A stretch of DNA of 18,108 nucleotides from an uncultured Collinsella sp. (GTDB lineage: Bacteria > Actinomycetota > Coriobacteriia > Coriobacteriales > Coriobacteriaceae). Where the stretch lies: contig CATYZI010000040.1 in the NCBI GenBank assembly GCA_958415625.1, forward strand, positions 1-18,108, read 5' to 3'. Below the pieces are notes generated by a model, which made no database searches, was not told where the DNA came from, and saw only the letters and a list, made by a program, of their open reading frames with translations. The position numbers and the translations under genes were made by a program. Shown one piece after another: positions 7,309-14,343 of the stretch; the first letter of the stretch is position 1, and each line of letters begins with the position of its first letter.

Positions 7309-7455
7309 GCTGACGTGCCGACCAAAACCTTGCCACGAGCTTGACGGGCTGGTCAGCTTTTGGTCAGCGATTGGTTTGACATCGAAAACCAAGATCGCGA
7401 TTGCGCCGCTTTGCGCTCTGACCGCCCAGACAATGGTGGTACGGGCATTCGCCCG
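7309..7455 (+). promoter_or_regulatory. Upstream control region of the tad operon with repeated GGTCAGC motifs
   Basis: The 200 bp between the rsgA terminator and cpaB contains no gene. TGGTCAGC occurs twice, 11 bp apart (7350-7357, 7361-7368), with an inverted six-base version GCTGAC at 7309-7314 and GACCAAAA (7320-7327) facing TTTTGGTC (7358-7365). A perfect -35 TTGACA follows at 7376-7381, but no good -10 lies 16-18 bp beyond it. A small hairpin CGGGC-ATTC-GCCCG (7442-7455) sits in front of the cpaB ribosome binding site. The spacing of one helical turn suggests an operator, perhaps for a regulator that controls the whole pilus operon. Confidence 0.4.
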
Positions 7456-7478
7456 GCACTGCCATGAGAGGAGCGGCC

Positions 7479-8138
7479 GTGAACAAGAGCAAGCGCATCG
7501 CCATCAGTCTGGTCGCGGGCGTGCTCGCTGCTCTGCTCTGCATGGTTTACGGCTCGTCGATCCGCTCGCAAGCCGAACAGGTCCAGGCTGAGACCTTGGC
7601 CAAGTACGGTGGCGATCGCGTCGAGGTTTGCGTCGCGGCGCGCGATATCGATGTGGGCGAGACCCTTGATGAGACCAATGTCATAACCCAGGAATGGCTG
7701 ACGAGCCTGCTGCCGCGTGACGCGGCGACCGAGCTGCGCCAGGTGCGCGGCGACGTGACGACTTCGCGTATTCCCAAAAACGCCGTGATCTGCAATGTCT
7801 ACACCAAGGCCGAGAGCCGCAAGCTCGAGGTGCCTAAGGGCAAGGTCGCCGTTTCGGTGGCGGTCGATGCCGAGCACTCGGTCGGCGGTGCTGCGGTCGT
7901 GGGCAGCTACGTGGATGTGTATGTGCAAAAAGACGGCGTAACCGATCGGCTGTGCGGCGCGTACGTGATCGATACCAGTGAGGATTCCGGTGCCACGCGC
8001 GAGGGCAAGATCGAATGGGTGACGCTGGCGGCTGACCCCGAAGACGTCAAGGAACTGCTGGGAGCCTCGGGCAAGGGAACGGTCAGCTTGACGATTCCCG
8101 CCACGGCGCGCGGCAAAAAGAGCGGAGGCGACGAGTGA
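7479..8138 (+). CDS. cpaB: Flp pilus assembly protein CpaB/RcpC, SAF domain
   Basis: The 219-residue product has one N-terminal membrane segment (about residues 6-24) and an extracytoplasmic part. That part contains a SAF-like fold (VEVCVAARDIDVGETLDETNV, then IPKNAVICNV), followed by the RcpC/CpaB core (LEVPKGKVAVSVAVD, VVGSYVDVYVQ). CpaB proteins are conserved Tad pilus components thought to act on the outer face of the membrane, near the pilus channel or the cell wall. GTG 7479 is chosen because AGAGGAG ends 5 nt upstream; the in-frame ATG 7464 overlaps that site. It is the first gene of the operon, and its TGA overlaps the start of tadZ. In this secretin-free organism the partner of CpaB is unknown. 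Confidence 0.82.
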   Translation: MNKSKRIAISLVAGVLAALLCMVYGSSIRSQAEQVQAETLAKYGGDRVEVCVAARDIDVGETLDETNVITQEWLTSLLPRDAATELRQVRGDVTTSRIPKNAVICNVYTKAESRKLEVPKGKVAVSVAVDAEHSVGGAAVVGSYVDVYVQKDGVTDRLCGAYVIDTSEDSGATREGKIEWVTLAADPEDVKELLGASGKGTVSLTIPATARGKKSGGDE

Positions 8139-9787
8139 TGAAGGCGATCTGGCTTGCGTGCTGCGCGTGCGGCGATTACGGACTGTTACAGCGGGAAGTC
8201 GAGGGCCGTGATGTGGGTGCACAGATGCTTCGCGTGGGTGACCTGGACGGGCTGGTTTCCATGGCGCGGGCGTTTCCGTCACGCCGCGGGGCTGCCATCA
8301 TCGCGGCGTCTCTGTTTGATACCGAAGATGTGCGCAAGACTGTTGCGCGCCTGACGGCCGAAGGCCGCGTGAGTCGCGTGGTCGTGTTGATAGAAGCGCT
8401 CGATCCGTCGGATATCGAGGGGCTGTTTCGCGCGGGGGCGACCGAGGTCATCGCTGCGCACAGTATATGCGGCAACGGGCGCGCGGGCGAGGGAGCGGTT
8501 GATTCCGATCGGCGCATGACGATTGAGCCCGATGCTTTTGTTGATAGGGAACCCGGGGCGCCTCGCGCTACAAGAGGCCCGCGTGTTGATGATTATGGAA
8601 AAGCGGAAGCCGAGCATGGTCGGCGCCCCCGGAACCCCCTTGTATACGATGACGCTGGGGGGCCGGCGCAGCATGCTGGCGACTCCCCGGCTGTAGATAT
8701 GGGATACGTGCACGGCGTGAATCTGGTGGATGAACTCGATGAAGTTGAGGACTTTGCCGGGTGCGGCGAGTTGTCGCTGATGCAGCATGAGCAGATTGCG
8801 CAGAACGAGCCTGCCTCGCAGACCGAACAAGCTGCCATGCCGGCTTGGACGCAGCATGTGGTTGCGGCGGGGGAGACGGGGGCGCTGCCACCGACGCCCG
8901 CCCCGCCGCCTCCGATGCCGCCGGCAGACGCTGCCGCTCCGCCGCATCGAGCTCCGGTCATCTGCGCTATTTCGGGTTCGGGCGGTTGCGGCAAGTCGAC
9001 GATCGTTGCCACTATGGCACACACATCGTCGCTGTTGGGCTTGCGTGCCGCCGTGCTCGACCTGGACCTGATGTTTGGAAACCTTTACGACTTGTTAGGC
9101 GTCGATGCTCCGCGCGATATGGCGGCACTTATCGAGCCGTCGGCGGCGGGCACGCTCACCGAGCCGGATATCGTAGCCGCTTCGATGCGCGTGGCGCCGG
9201 GCGTTACGCTCTGGGGTCCCGTCGCGGCGCCCGAGCAAGCCGAGCTCATGGCACGTCCGGTGGAGCTACTGCTTGATGTCCTGCGTCGCGAATCCGACGT
9301 GGTCTTTATCGATACCTCGGTCTTTTGGGGCGACGCCGTGGCGGCTGCGGTGGCGGCGAGCGACCGTTGCCTGGTCGTTGGCGATGCGGCGGTGTCGTCC
9401 GCGACATCGGCGTCGCGCGTCATTGAACTGGCAAGTCGAGTAGGTGTGCCGCGCACGCGCATGAGCGCCGTGTTCAACCGGTTCGGTGCGCGCGGGGCAG
9501 ACGAGGACGTCGCCATGCGCTTTGAGATTGCCTGTGCGTTGAGCTCCAAGATTCGTATCGCCGATGGCGGGCAGGATCTCGCCGCGCTCATGGCGTTTGG
9601 GCGCGCTGACGAGGCAGTGGGGCAGACCAGCGCTTTTGCGACTAGCGTGCGCGAGGCCACGCGCGAGATGCTCGTGGAACTGGGGTGCGCCGTCGGCCCT
9701 TGGAGCGATATGGTCGCCGACCGTGCAACGCGCACCGAACGCCCGCGTATCCGCCTTCCCTGGTCGCGCGAGGGTGATCAGCGATGA
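8138..9787 (+). CDS. tadZ: TadZ/CpaE-like pilus localisation ATPase
   Basis: The 549-residue protein has three parts. Residues 1-110 look like a degenerate receiver-type domain. Residues about 125-270 form a low-complexity acidic, Gln- and Pro-rich linker. Residues 273-530 form a ParA/MinD-type ATPase with P-loop SGSGGCGKST (279-288, K286) and VLDLDLMFGN. TadZ proteins place the Tad machine at the correct site in the cell. The P-loop is of the ordinary Walker A type: the second lysine typical of deviant ParA/MinD motifs (KGGxGK) is missing. GGAGG lies 9 nt before ATG 8138; GTG 8135 with 6-nt spacing is an equally possible start. The gene overlaps cpaB by 1 nt and tadA by 4 nt, implying coupled translation. 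Confidence 0.8.
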   Translation: MKAIWLACCACGDYGLLQREVEGRDVGAQMLRVGDLDGLVSMARAFPSRRGAAIIAASLFDTEDVRKTVARLTAEGRVSRVVVLIEALDPSDIEGLFRAGATEVIAAHSICGNGRAGEGAVDSDRRMTIEPDAFVDREPGAPRATRGPRVDDYGKAEAEHGRRPRNPLVYDDAGGPAQHAGDSPAVDMGYVHGVNLVDELDEVEDFAGCGELSLMQHEQIAQNEPASQTEQAAMPAWTQHVVAAGETGALPPTPAPPPPMPPADAAAPPHRAPVICAISGSGGCGKSTIVATMAHTSSLLGLRAAVLDLDLMFGNLYDLLGVDAPRDMAALIEPSAAGTLTEPDIVAASMRVAPGVTLWGPVAAPEQAELMARPVELLLDVLRRESDVVFIDTSVFWGDAVAAAVAASDRCLVVGDAAVSSATSASRVIELASRVGVPRTRMSAVFNRFGARGADEDVAMRFEIACALSSKIRIADGGQDLAALMAFGRADEAVGQTSAFATSVREATREMLVELGCAVGPWSDMVADRATRTERPRIRLPWSREGDQR

Positions 9788-11112
9788 GCCTGCAAACGAG
9801 GATTAAGGCTGCCGGCGCTGCGGCGGCGGCAGCGCCTGTAGATGCGGGGCGTCGCCGCGCCGTGAAACGACGCACCAAGCGCGCCGTGATGGACCGCATG
9901 GGTTACGACGAAGTGGCGCGTATCAGCGCCTATATCGACCCGGCACTTGCCCGCTCGGAATTGCGTCCTGCGGTGGAGGCGGCGCTCAATGTTGAGGAGC
10001 CGACCGATCTCGCGACGCCCGAGCGCGAGACCATCATCGACGAGATTTTGGATGACGTGGTGGGCTTGGGGCCGTTGCAGCCGCTCATCGAGGACGACAC
10101 CGTTACCGAGATCATGATCAACGGCTGCCGCTCGGCTTTCTTTGAACGCGGCGGCGTCTTGTACCCCATCGAGCATGCGTTTGAGGATGATGAGCAGATC
10201 CGTGTGCTTATCGACCGCATTATCTCGCCACTTGGCCGCCGTATCGACGAGCGCAGCCCCATCGTCAACGCCCGCCTCAAAACGGGCTATCGCGTCAACG
10301 CGGTGATTCCGCCTGTGGCGATTGACGGACCGATTCTCACCATCCGAAAGTTCTCGGACCGTATCTGCTCGCTGGACGAGCTCGTGGGGTTGGGATCGCT
10401 GCCGCTTTGGTATGCGCAGCTGCTGTCGTGTGCGGTGTCGCTGCGACAGGACCTGGCGGTTGCGGGAGGCACGGGATCTGGTAAGACCACCCTGCTCAAC
10501 GCGTTGTCATGTGAGATTTCCACCGGCGAGCGCATCGTGACGATCGAGGACTCTGCCGAGCTCAAGTTTGCGCATCATCCGCACGTGGTGCGCCTAGAGG
10601 CGCGCGAGGCTTCAATTGAGGGCGAGGGCGCGGTGACGATCCGCGACCTGGTAACTAATGCCCTACGCATGCGCCCCGACCGCATCGTGGTGGGCGAGGT
10701 GCGCGGTGCCGAGTGCTGCGACATGTTGCAGGCCATGAACACGGGCCACGACGGGTCGCTCACCACACTTCATGCGGGTTCAGAACAGGAGACCGTGGTG
10801 CGTCTGACGTTGCTTGCACGTTATGGCATCGATCTGCCGAGCGAGCTCATCGAGGAGCAGATTGCCATGGCGCTCGACGGTATCGTGATGTCCGAGCGCC
10901 ACGCCGATGGCAGGCGTTTCGTCTCCTCGTATTCGGGGGTGCGACGCGCCGCATCGGGTGGCGTAGAGCTCGAGCGCTATGTGACGTTCGATGCCGCCGA
11001 GCGCACCTGGACGCTTGACCGCGAGCCGCCGTTTATCGCAGAAGGCCTGCGGTCGGGGACGCTCACACAAGAGGAGGTGGACGAATGGAGATCACTGTGC
11101 CCCTCGTCGTAG
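9784..11112 (+). CDS. tadA: Flp pilus assembly ATPase TadA/CpaF
   Basis: TadA is the cytoplasmic hexameric ATPase that powers Flp pilus extension and, in the Tad system, probably retraction. The 442-residue protein has the typical N-terminal helical region, then the PilT/VirB11-like core with Walker A GGTGSGKTT (228-236, K234), the acidic Walker B-like RIVVGEVRG (300-308, E305), and the histidine box GHDGSLTTLH (321-330). Length and motifs are normal for the CpaF branch. The start ATG overlaps the tadZ stop (ATGA). The 3' end overlaps the next gene, tadB, by 28 nt, and the tadB ribosome binding site lies within tadA. Confidence is high for the family and for the role as motor. Confidence 0.95.
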   Translation: MSLQTRIKAAGAAAAAAPVDAGRRRAVKRRTKRAVMDRMGYDEVARISAYIDPALARSELRPAVEAALNVEEPTDLATPERETIIDEILDDVVGLGPLQPLIEDDTVTEIMINGCRSAFFERGGVLYPIEHAFEDDEQIRVLIDRIISPLGRRIDERSPIVNARLKTGYRVNAVIPPVAIDGPILTIRKFSDRICSLDELVGLGSLPLWYAQLLSCAVSLRQDLAVAGGTGSGKTTLLNALSCEISTGERIVTIEDSAELKFAHHPHVVRLEAREASIEGEGAVTIRDLVTNALRMRPDRIVVGEVRGAECCDMLQAMNTGHDGSLTTLHAGSEQETVVRLTLLARYGIDLPSELIEEQIAMALDGIVMSERHADGRRFVSSYSGVRRAASGGVELERYVTFDAAERTWTLDREPPFIAEGLRSGTLTQEEVDEWRSLCPSS

Positions 11113-12011
11113 GGGGCTTGGCAGGGCTTTCTGTCGCGACGGCGTGCGGGGCGGAACCTCGTGTGCCGCAGGTACCGCCGGCGGAGCTGGCACGTCAGGC
11201 GCTCGAGACGGTGGCAGAGAAGCTGCCGCGTGAGCTGGTGGAAAACGATCTGCTGAAAAAGATCGCCCGTTCGTGGGCATCGCTGGCTCCGGCGCATCGC
11301 CTTGGCCTCGTGATCGAAGATGCTTCGGGGCGTTTGGCGTTTCTGCTGCTATCGAGCGGTGTCTGCTGCGTTTTACTAACGATGGTGTCGTTATCGCCCC
11401 ACGGATTTGCCTTGGGACTTGTTGCTCCGTTTGCCGTTGGTGCCGCTCGGGATGGCTTTGAGAGCCGGCGCGAGCAACACGATGCAGAAGAGGCGATGCC
11501 CGAGGCGTTTACCGCACTTTCCATGTCGCTTGCCTCGGGACATTCGCTGGCCCAGGGCATGCGCTTTGTGGGCGCTCATGCGCAAGAGCCAGTGCATACC
11601 GAGTTTTTGCGGGTGGCGGCGGCGATCGATTGCGGCATCTCGGCGACCGACGCGCTCGATGACTTGCTCGTGCGTATCGACGCCCCCGGTCTTTCGCTTG
11701 TGACCTTGGCGCTTAAGGTGTCTCAGCGCACCGGCGCTCCGCTTGCCGACTTACTGTCCGAGGCGTCGAGCATGGTGGGGGAGCGCATTGAGCTCAAGCG
11801 CCGCCTGGATGTTAAGACGTCGCAGGCTCGCATGTCTGCGCATATGGTCGCGGCGATGCCGGCGGGCATGTGCGCGGTGTTGGCGCTGCTTTCGGCAGAT
11901 TTTCGTCGCGGTCTTGCGACGCCTGCCGGCGCGGGCGCTGTGGTGCTGGGTCTTGCCCTCAACGCCGTTGCCCTGGTGGTTATCCGGCGCATTATGCGGG
12001 TGGAGCTATGA
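11085..12011 (+). CDS. tadB: Flp pilus inner-membrane platform protein TadB
   Basis: The 308-residue product is one of two type II secretion F-domain proteins that form the membrane platform bound by TadA. Hydrophobic segments lie near residues 3-20, 84-104, 106-121, 251-270 and 281-301. The T2SF domain spans about 138-265, beginning EEAMPEAFTALSMSLASG with a TGAPLADLL segment at 216-224. The start ATG 11085 is backed by a very strong GAGGAGGTGG 4 nt upstream and lies inside the end of tadA. The stop overlaps the tadC start as ATGA. Slightly unusual is the first hydrophobic segment at the extreme N-terminus ahead of the family core. Confidence 0.87.
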   Translation: MEITVPLVVGGLAGLSVATACGAEPRVPQVPPAELARQALETVAEKLPRELVENDLLKKIARSWASLAPAHRLGLVIEDASGRLAFLLLSSGVCCVLLTMVSLSPHGFALGLVAPFAVGAARDGFESRREQHDAEEAMPEAFTALSMSLASGHSLAQGMRFVGAHAQEPVHTEFLRVAAAIDCGISATDALDDLLVRIDAPGLSLVTLALKVSQRTGAPLADLLSEASSMVGERIELKRRLDVKTSQARMSAHMVAAMPAGMCAVLALLSADFRRGLATPAGAGAVVLGLALNAVALVVIRRIMRVEL

Positions 12012-12649
12012 GCGCCCCGGTTGCAGTTGCGGCTTGCCTGTGCGCCCTGAGCGTATTTGTCGCGACGGGTTTGGATCGGGCGGATGCACGCAAGATCGCA
12101 GGGGCCTGCAAGCGCGAGGCGGTGCTGGTCGCTGCCGCGGGTCGCTCGGTGGTCGATGCTCTGACCGCGCGAGTGAAGGGCGCGGTTGGAGCGGGCGGCC
12201 CTGCGCGAGTGTCGCTCGGCGAAGTGTCCGAGATGATCGATGTTGTGCGCTTGGGTCTTTCGGCCGGTCTTTCGTTTGATGCGGCGCTTGAGATTTTCTG
12301 CGCCAACCGCCGGTCAGTGCTGGCTCTTCGCCTTGAGCGCGCCTGCATGGCGTGGCAGGTGGGCGTGGGCACGCGTGAGGACGAGTTGTTGGCCGCCGCG
12401 CGCGACCTGGACGTGCGAGCGCTCGAGACCTTTGCCATCACGGTGGGGCAGGCGCTCGCCCTGGGTGCCCCACTTGCCGAGACGCTGGCCGCTCAAAGTC
12501 GCGAGATCCGTGCGGCTCATCGCGCCGCGGTCGAGCGCGAGATCGAGCGTGCGCCCGTCAAGCTGCTGATTCCCACCGGCACGCTCATCTTGCCGGCGTT
12601 GCTTCTGTCCATATTGGGCCCGCTGCTGGGAGCAGGCGGGATGATGTAG
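12008..12649 (+). CDS. tadC: Flp pilus inner-membrane platform protein TadC
   Basis: This 213-residue protein is the second T2SF-domain platform protein. A hydrophobic N-terminus (about 4-20) is followed by the domain at about 75-200 (VSEMIDVVRLGLSAGLSFD, then LALGAPLAETLAAQS) and a C-terminal membrane segment (about 188-208). It is shorter than many TadC proteins (280-320 residues) because the N-terminal region before the domain is brief. ATG 12008 overlaps the tadB stop by 4 nt (ATGA), and GGTGGAG lies just upstream. An in-frame upstream extension to 11870 would run through tadB and is rejected. flp follows after 10 nt. Confidence 0.83.
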   Translation: MSAPVAVAACLCALSVFVATGLDRADARKIAGACKREAVLVAAAGRSVVDALTARVKGAVGAGGPARVSLGEVSEMIDVVRLGLSAGLSFDAALEIFCANRRSVLALRLERACMAWQVGVGTREDELLAAARDLDVRALETFAITVGQALALGAPLAETLAAQSREIRAAHRAAVEREIERAPVKLLIPTGTLILPALLLSILGPLLGAGGMM

Positions 12650-12659
12650 GGAGGAATAC

Positions 12660-12893
12660 ATGAACACGATGACTGACGCTGCTGGCAAGGTCCAGGGCTG
12701 GGCGTTTTGCCGGGCGGCACATGTTCGTCAGCGCGCCAAGGAGCTATTGCAGGAGGAGAGCGCACAGGGTACCACCGAGTATGCCATCTTGGTCGGCGTA
12801 CTCGTGGTGATTGCGATTATCGCCATCGTCGCATTTAAGGGCAAGGTCCAAGATCTATGGAACGCTATCAGCGAGGGCATCAACAGCCTGTAG
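12660..12893 (+). CDS. flp: Flp-type major pilin precursor
   Basis: The 77-residue product is a class IVb (Flp) prepilin, the likely major subunit of the pilus. It has a long basic leader, then EESAQGTTEYAILVG with the conserved Glu-Tyr (E40-Y41), and a hydrophobic helix (about 42-59). Counting back from Glu at +5, cleavage is expected between A35 and Q36, so position -1 is Ala and not the usual Gly. GGGAGG (12649-12654) sits 5 nt before the ATG. The 35-residue leader is long for Flp pilins. The mature pilin would be about 42 residues, mostly one helix. The following gene may start within the end of flp. Confidence 0.85.
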   Translation: MNTMTDAAGKVQGWAFCRAAHVRQRAKELLQEESAQGTTEYAILVGVLVVIAIIAIVAFKGKVQDLWNAISEGINSL

Positions 12894-13420
12894 AGGGCGA
12901 GCGCCCCATCGGGATGCTGCTGGTGTTTGCTTGCCTGACCGTGGCGATAGCGGCGGTGCTTTGGGGGCTTAACGCCGCGCGGCAGCAGCGTCCTGGGACC
13001 GCCTCCGATTTGGGCTCAGATTCGGCGGTGGCGTCTCAAAAAGATGAGATGCGAGATGCGGACGATTCGGATGTCGCTGTCACGGCGCAAACCTTTCTGC
13101 GGACGCTCGACAAGCGGTCTGGCATTGCGACGGATTCGCCTGAGGGCAACGCGATTGCGGTCCGGCTTGCATGGTCCGAGGACCGACCGATGACCGAAGC
13201 GGCGGCGGATATGCTGCGCGCCTATCGCGAGGTACCCACGGCGCAACTTGCTCTGAGCGGCTATCTCGACATCAAGGGAAACGTGTGGGGTGCCATCGTG
13301 CGCGACGGACGCGGCTGGGTCGATATGGTGACAATTGCCGCGGATGCTGGCGATGCTTCGTGTCGTCTGCGCGCCGTGCGCCTGAGCCCGCAGGCAACGG
13401 ACTCAAAGGAGGGATCGTGA
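12857..13420 (+). CDS. Membrane-anchored protein of the tad operon, function unknown
   Basis: I do not recognise a family. Read from ATG 12857 (187 residues, overlapping flp by 37 nt), or from ATG 12914 (168 residues), the product has one strong membrane segment near MLLVFACLTVAIAAVLWGL. Next come an Asp/Ser/Gln-rich stretch and a folded-looking C-terminal part that ends in strand-like segments (LSGYLDIKGNVWGAIVRDG, then WVDMVTIAADA). The topology suggests an outside-facing domain. Neither start has an ideal ribosome binding site: AAGG lies 10 nt before 12857, and 12914 has only GGG touching it. The next pilin gene begins 1 nt after the stop, with its ribosome binding site inside this gene. 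A role in pilus assembly or anchoring is inferred from position alone. Confidence 0.65.
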   Translation: MERYQRGHQQPVEGERPIGMLLVFACLTVAIAAVLWGLNAARQQRPGTASDLGSDSAVASQKDEMRDADDSDVAVTAQTFLRTLDKRSGIATDSPEGNAIAVRLAWSEDRPMTEAAADMLRAYREVPTAQLALSGYLDIKGNVWGAIVRDGRGWVDMVTIAADAGDASCRLRAVRLSPQATDSKEGS

Positions 13421-13421
13421 A

Positions 13422-13640
13422 ATGCATGATGTCCTGTGTGAGGAATCTGCCCAGGCGACGGTCGAATACGCCATCGTCACGGTGGCGCTGTTATCGATCG
13501 TGCTGGCGATCGCGGGACTTTGGCGTGCCGGCACCGATGGGCGCTTGGAGGCGCTGGTTGAGCGGGCGGCATCCCATGGCGTTGCCTCGACGTCGGTTAT
13601 CGACGCCGCTGCGGCCGCTAAGGACATCGCGTTGTATTGA
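13422..13640 (+). CDS. Small Flp/TadE-like pilin precursor
   Basis: The 72-residue product has a 10-residue leader ending CEESA, then QATVEYAIV with Glu at +5 and Tyr at +6, and a hydrophobic helix to about residue 34. A soluble tail of about 35 residues rich in Ala follows. This is the pattern of a type IV prepilin and makes it a probable minor pilin next to Flp. AAAGGAGGG (13405-13413) lies 8 nt before the ATG. Position -1 of the expected cleavage site is Ala, as in the other pilins here. Its DNA around the motif shares 17 identical bases with the pseudopilin gene at 16249. The stop codon TGA overlaps an ATG at 13640 that is out of frame with the next coding region. Confidence 0.75.
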   Translation: MHDVLCEESAQATVEYAIVTVALLSIVLAIAGLWRAGTDGRLEALVERAASHGVASTSVIDAAAAAKDIALY

Positions 13641-14343
13641 TGCCGCGCGCGAGGACCGGGCGCAGTCTACGGTCGAGGCCGCTTTTTTGCTGCCGACGTT
13701 TCTGGCACTCATCCTTCTCGCGCTGCAACCGGTGTGCCTGCTCTATACGCGCGCGGTCATGGAGTCTGCCGCCGCCGAGACCGCGCGGCTCATGACCACG
13801 ACGACGGCGGAGGACGACGATCTTAAGGAGTTCACCCGCCGCCGACTTGCCGCAGTGCCCAACGTTTCGATCTTTCATGCCGGCGGGCCGTTGTCGTGGG
13901 ATATCGAGCTTGGCCGGGCCGGTGCGGGTGGCGTCTCGTCCGTGTCCGTTTCCGGCGAGGTCAAGCCGTTGCCTGTGATCGGTGCGTTTGCGCAGGCTAT
14001 GGGTGGTACCGCCGAGGGCGGCTACGTTGAGCTCAAAGTCGATGTCTCGTATCAATCGCGTCCCGAATGGCTGGAGGGAGATTATGATTCGTGGATTGCT
14101 GCATGGGATTGGGCGCTGCCTGTTGCGGGTGACGCAAGGGTTTGCGGCCCGCCGTCGACCAGGCGCTCTCCGCAAACGAGGCGGCTTTATGGGTCGAGCC
14201 GGTATCGACCTGTTTATCGAAGACGGTGCCTACACCACGCTCTCCTCTGCGGTGGTCATCTTGGTGGTGCTCACGCTGCTGTTTTCGTCGACCGCGGCGA
14301 TATGGAGCATGTCGCGTGCCGGGGATACCCAGGTGGCGGCTGA
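13576..14343 (+). CDS. TadE-like pseudopilin with uncertain start and end
   Basis: The supported coding core is about 13642-14083. It reads REDRAQSTVEAAFLLPTF, a TadE-type motif and membrane helix, then ESAAAETARLMT and a beta-rich domain ending VELKVDVSYQSRPEWL. TadE-like proteins are processed pseudopilins needed for Tad pili. Both ends are abnormal. No good start lies near the motif: in-frame choices are ATG 13576, which would run 65 nt through the preceding pilin gene, or a rare ATT at 13636. The well-placed ATG 13640 is out of frame. At the 3' end the frame does not stop until 14343, so it would overlap the next gene by 260 nt with an Arg-, His- and Cys-rich tail that looks like an out-of-frame reading. 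The limits given are those of the open frame from its first plausible ATG. A frameshifted or variable gene is possible. Confidence 0.6.
   Translation: MALPRRRLSTPLRPLRTSRCIDAAREDRAQSTVEAAFLLPTFLALILLALQPVCLLYTRAVMESAAAETARLMTTTTAEDDDLKEFTRRRLAAVPNVSIFHAGGPLSWDIELGRAGAGGVSSVSVSGEVKPLPVIGAFAQAMGGTAEGGYVELKVDVSYQSRPEWLEGDYDSWIAAWDWALPVAGDARVCGPPSTRRSPQTRRLYGSSRYRPVYRRRCLHHALLCGGHLGGAHAAVFVDRGDMEHVACRGYPGGG

Noticed and set aside
7353..8282. 309-codon minus-strand open frame over the cpaB region
   Set aside because: It is a shadow of cpaB; it would cover the operon control region and has no supporting signals.
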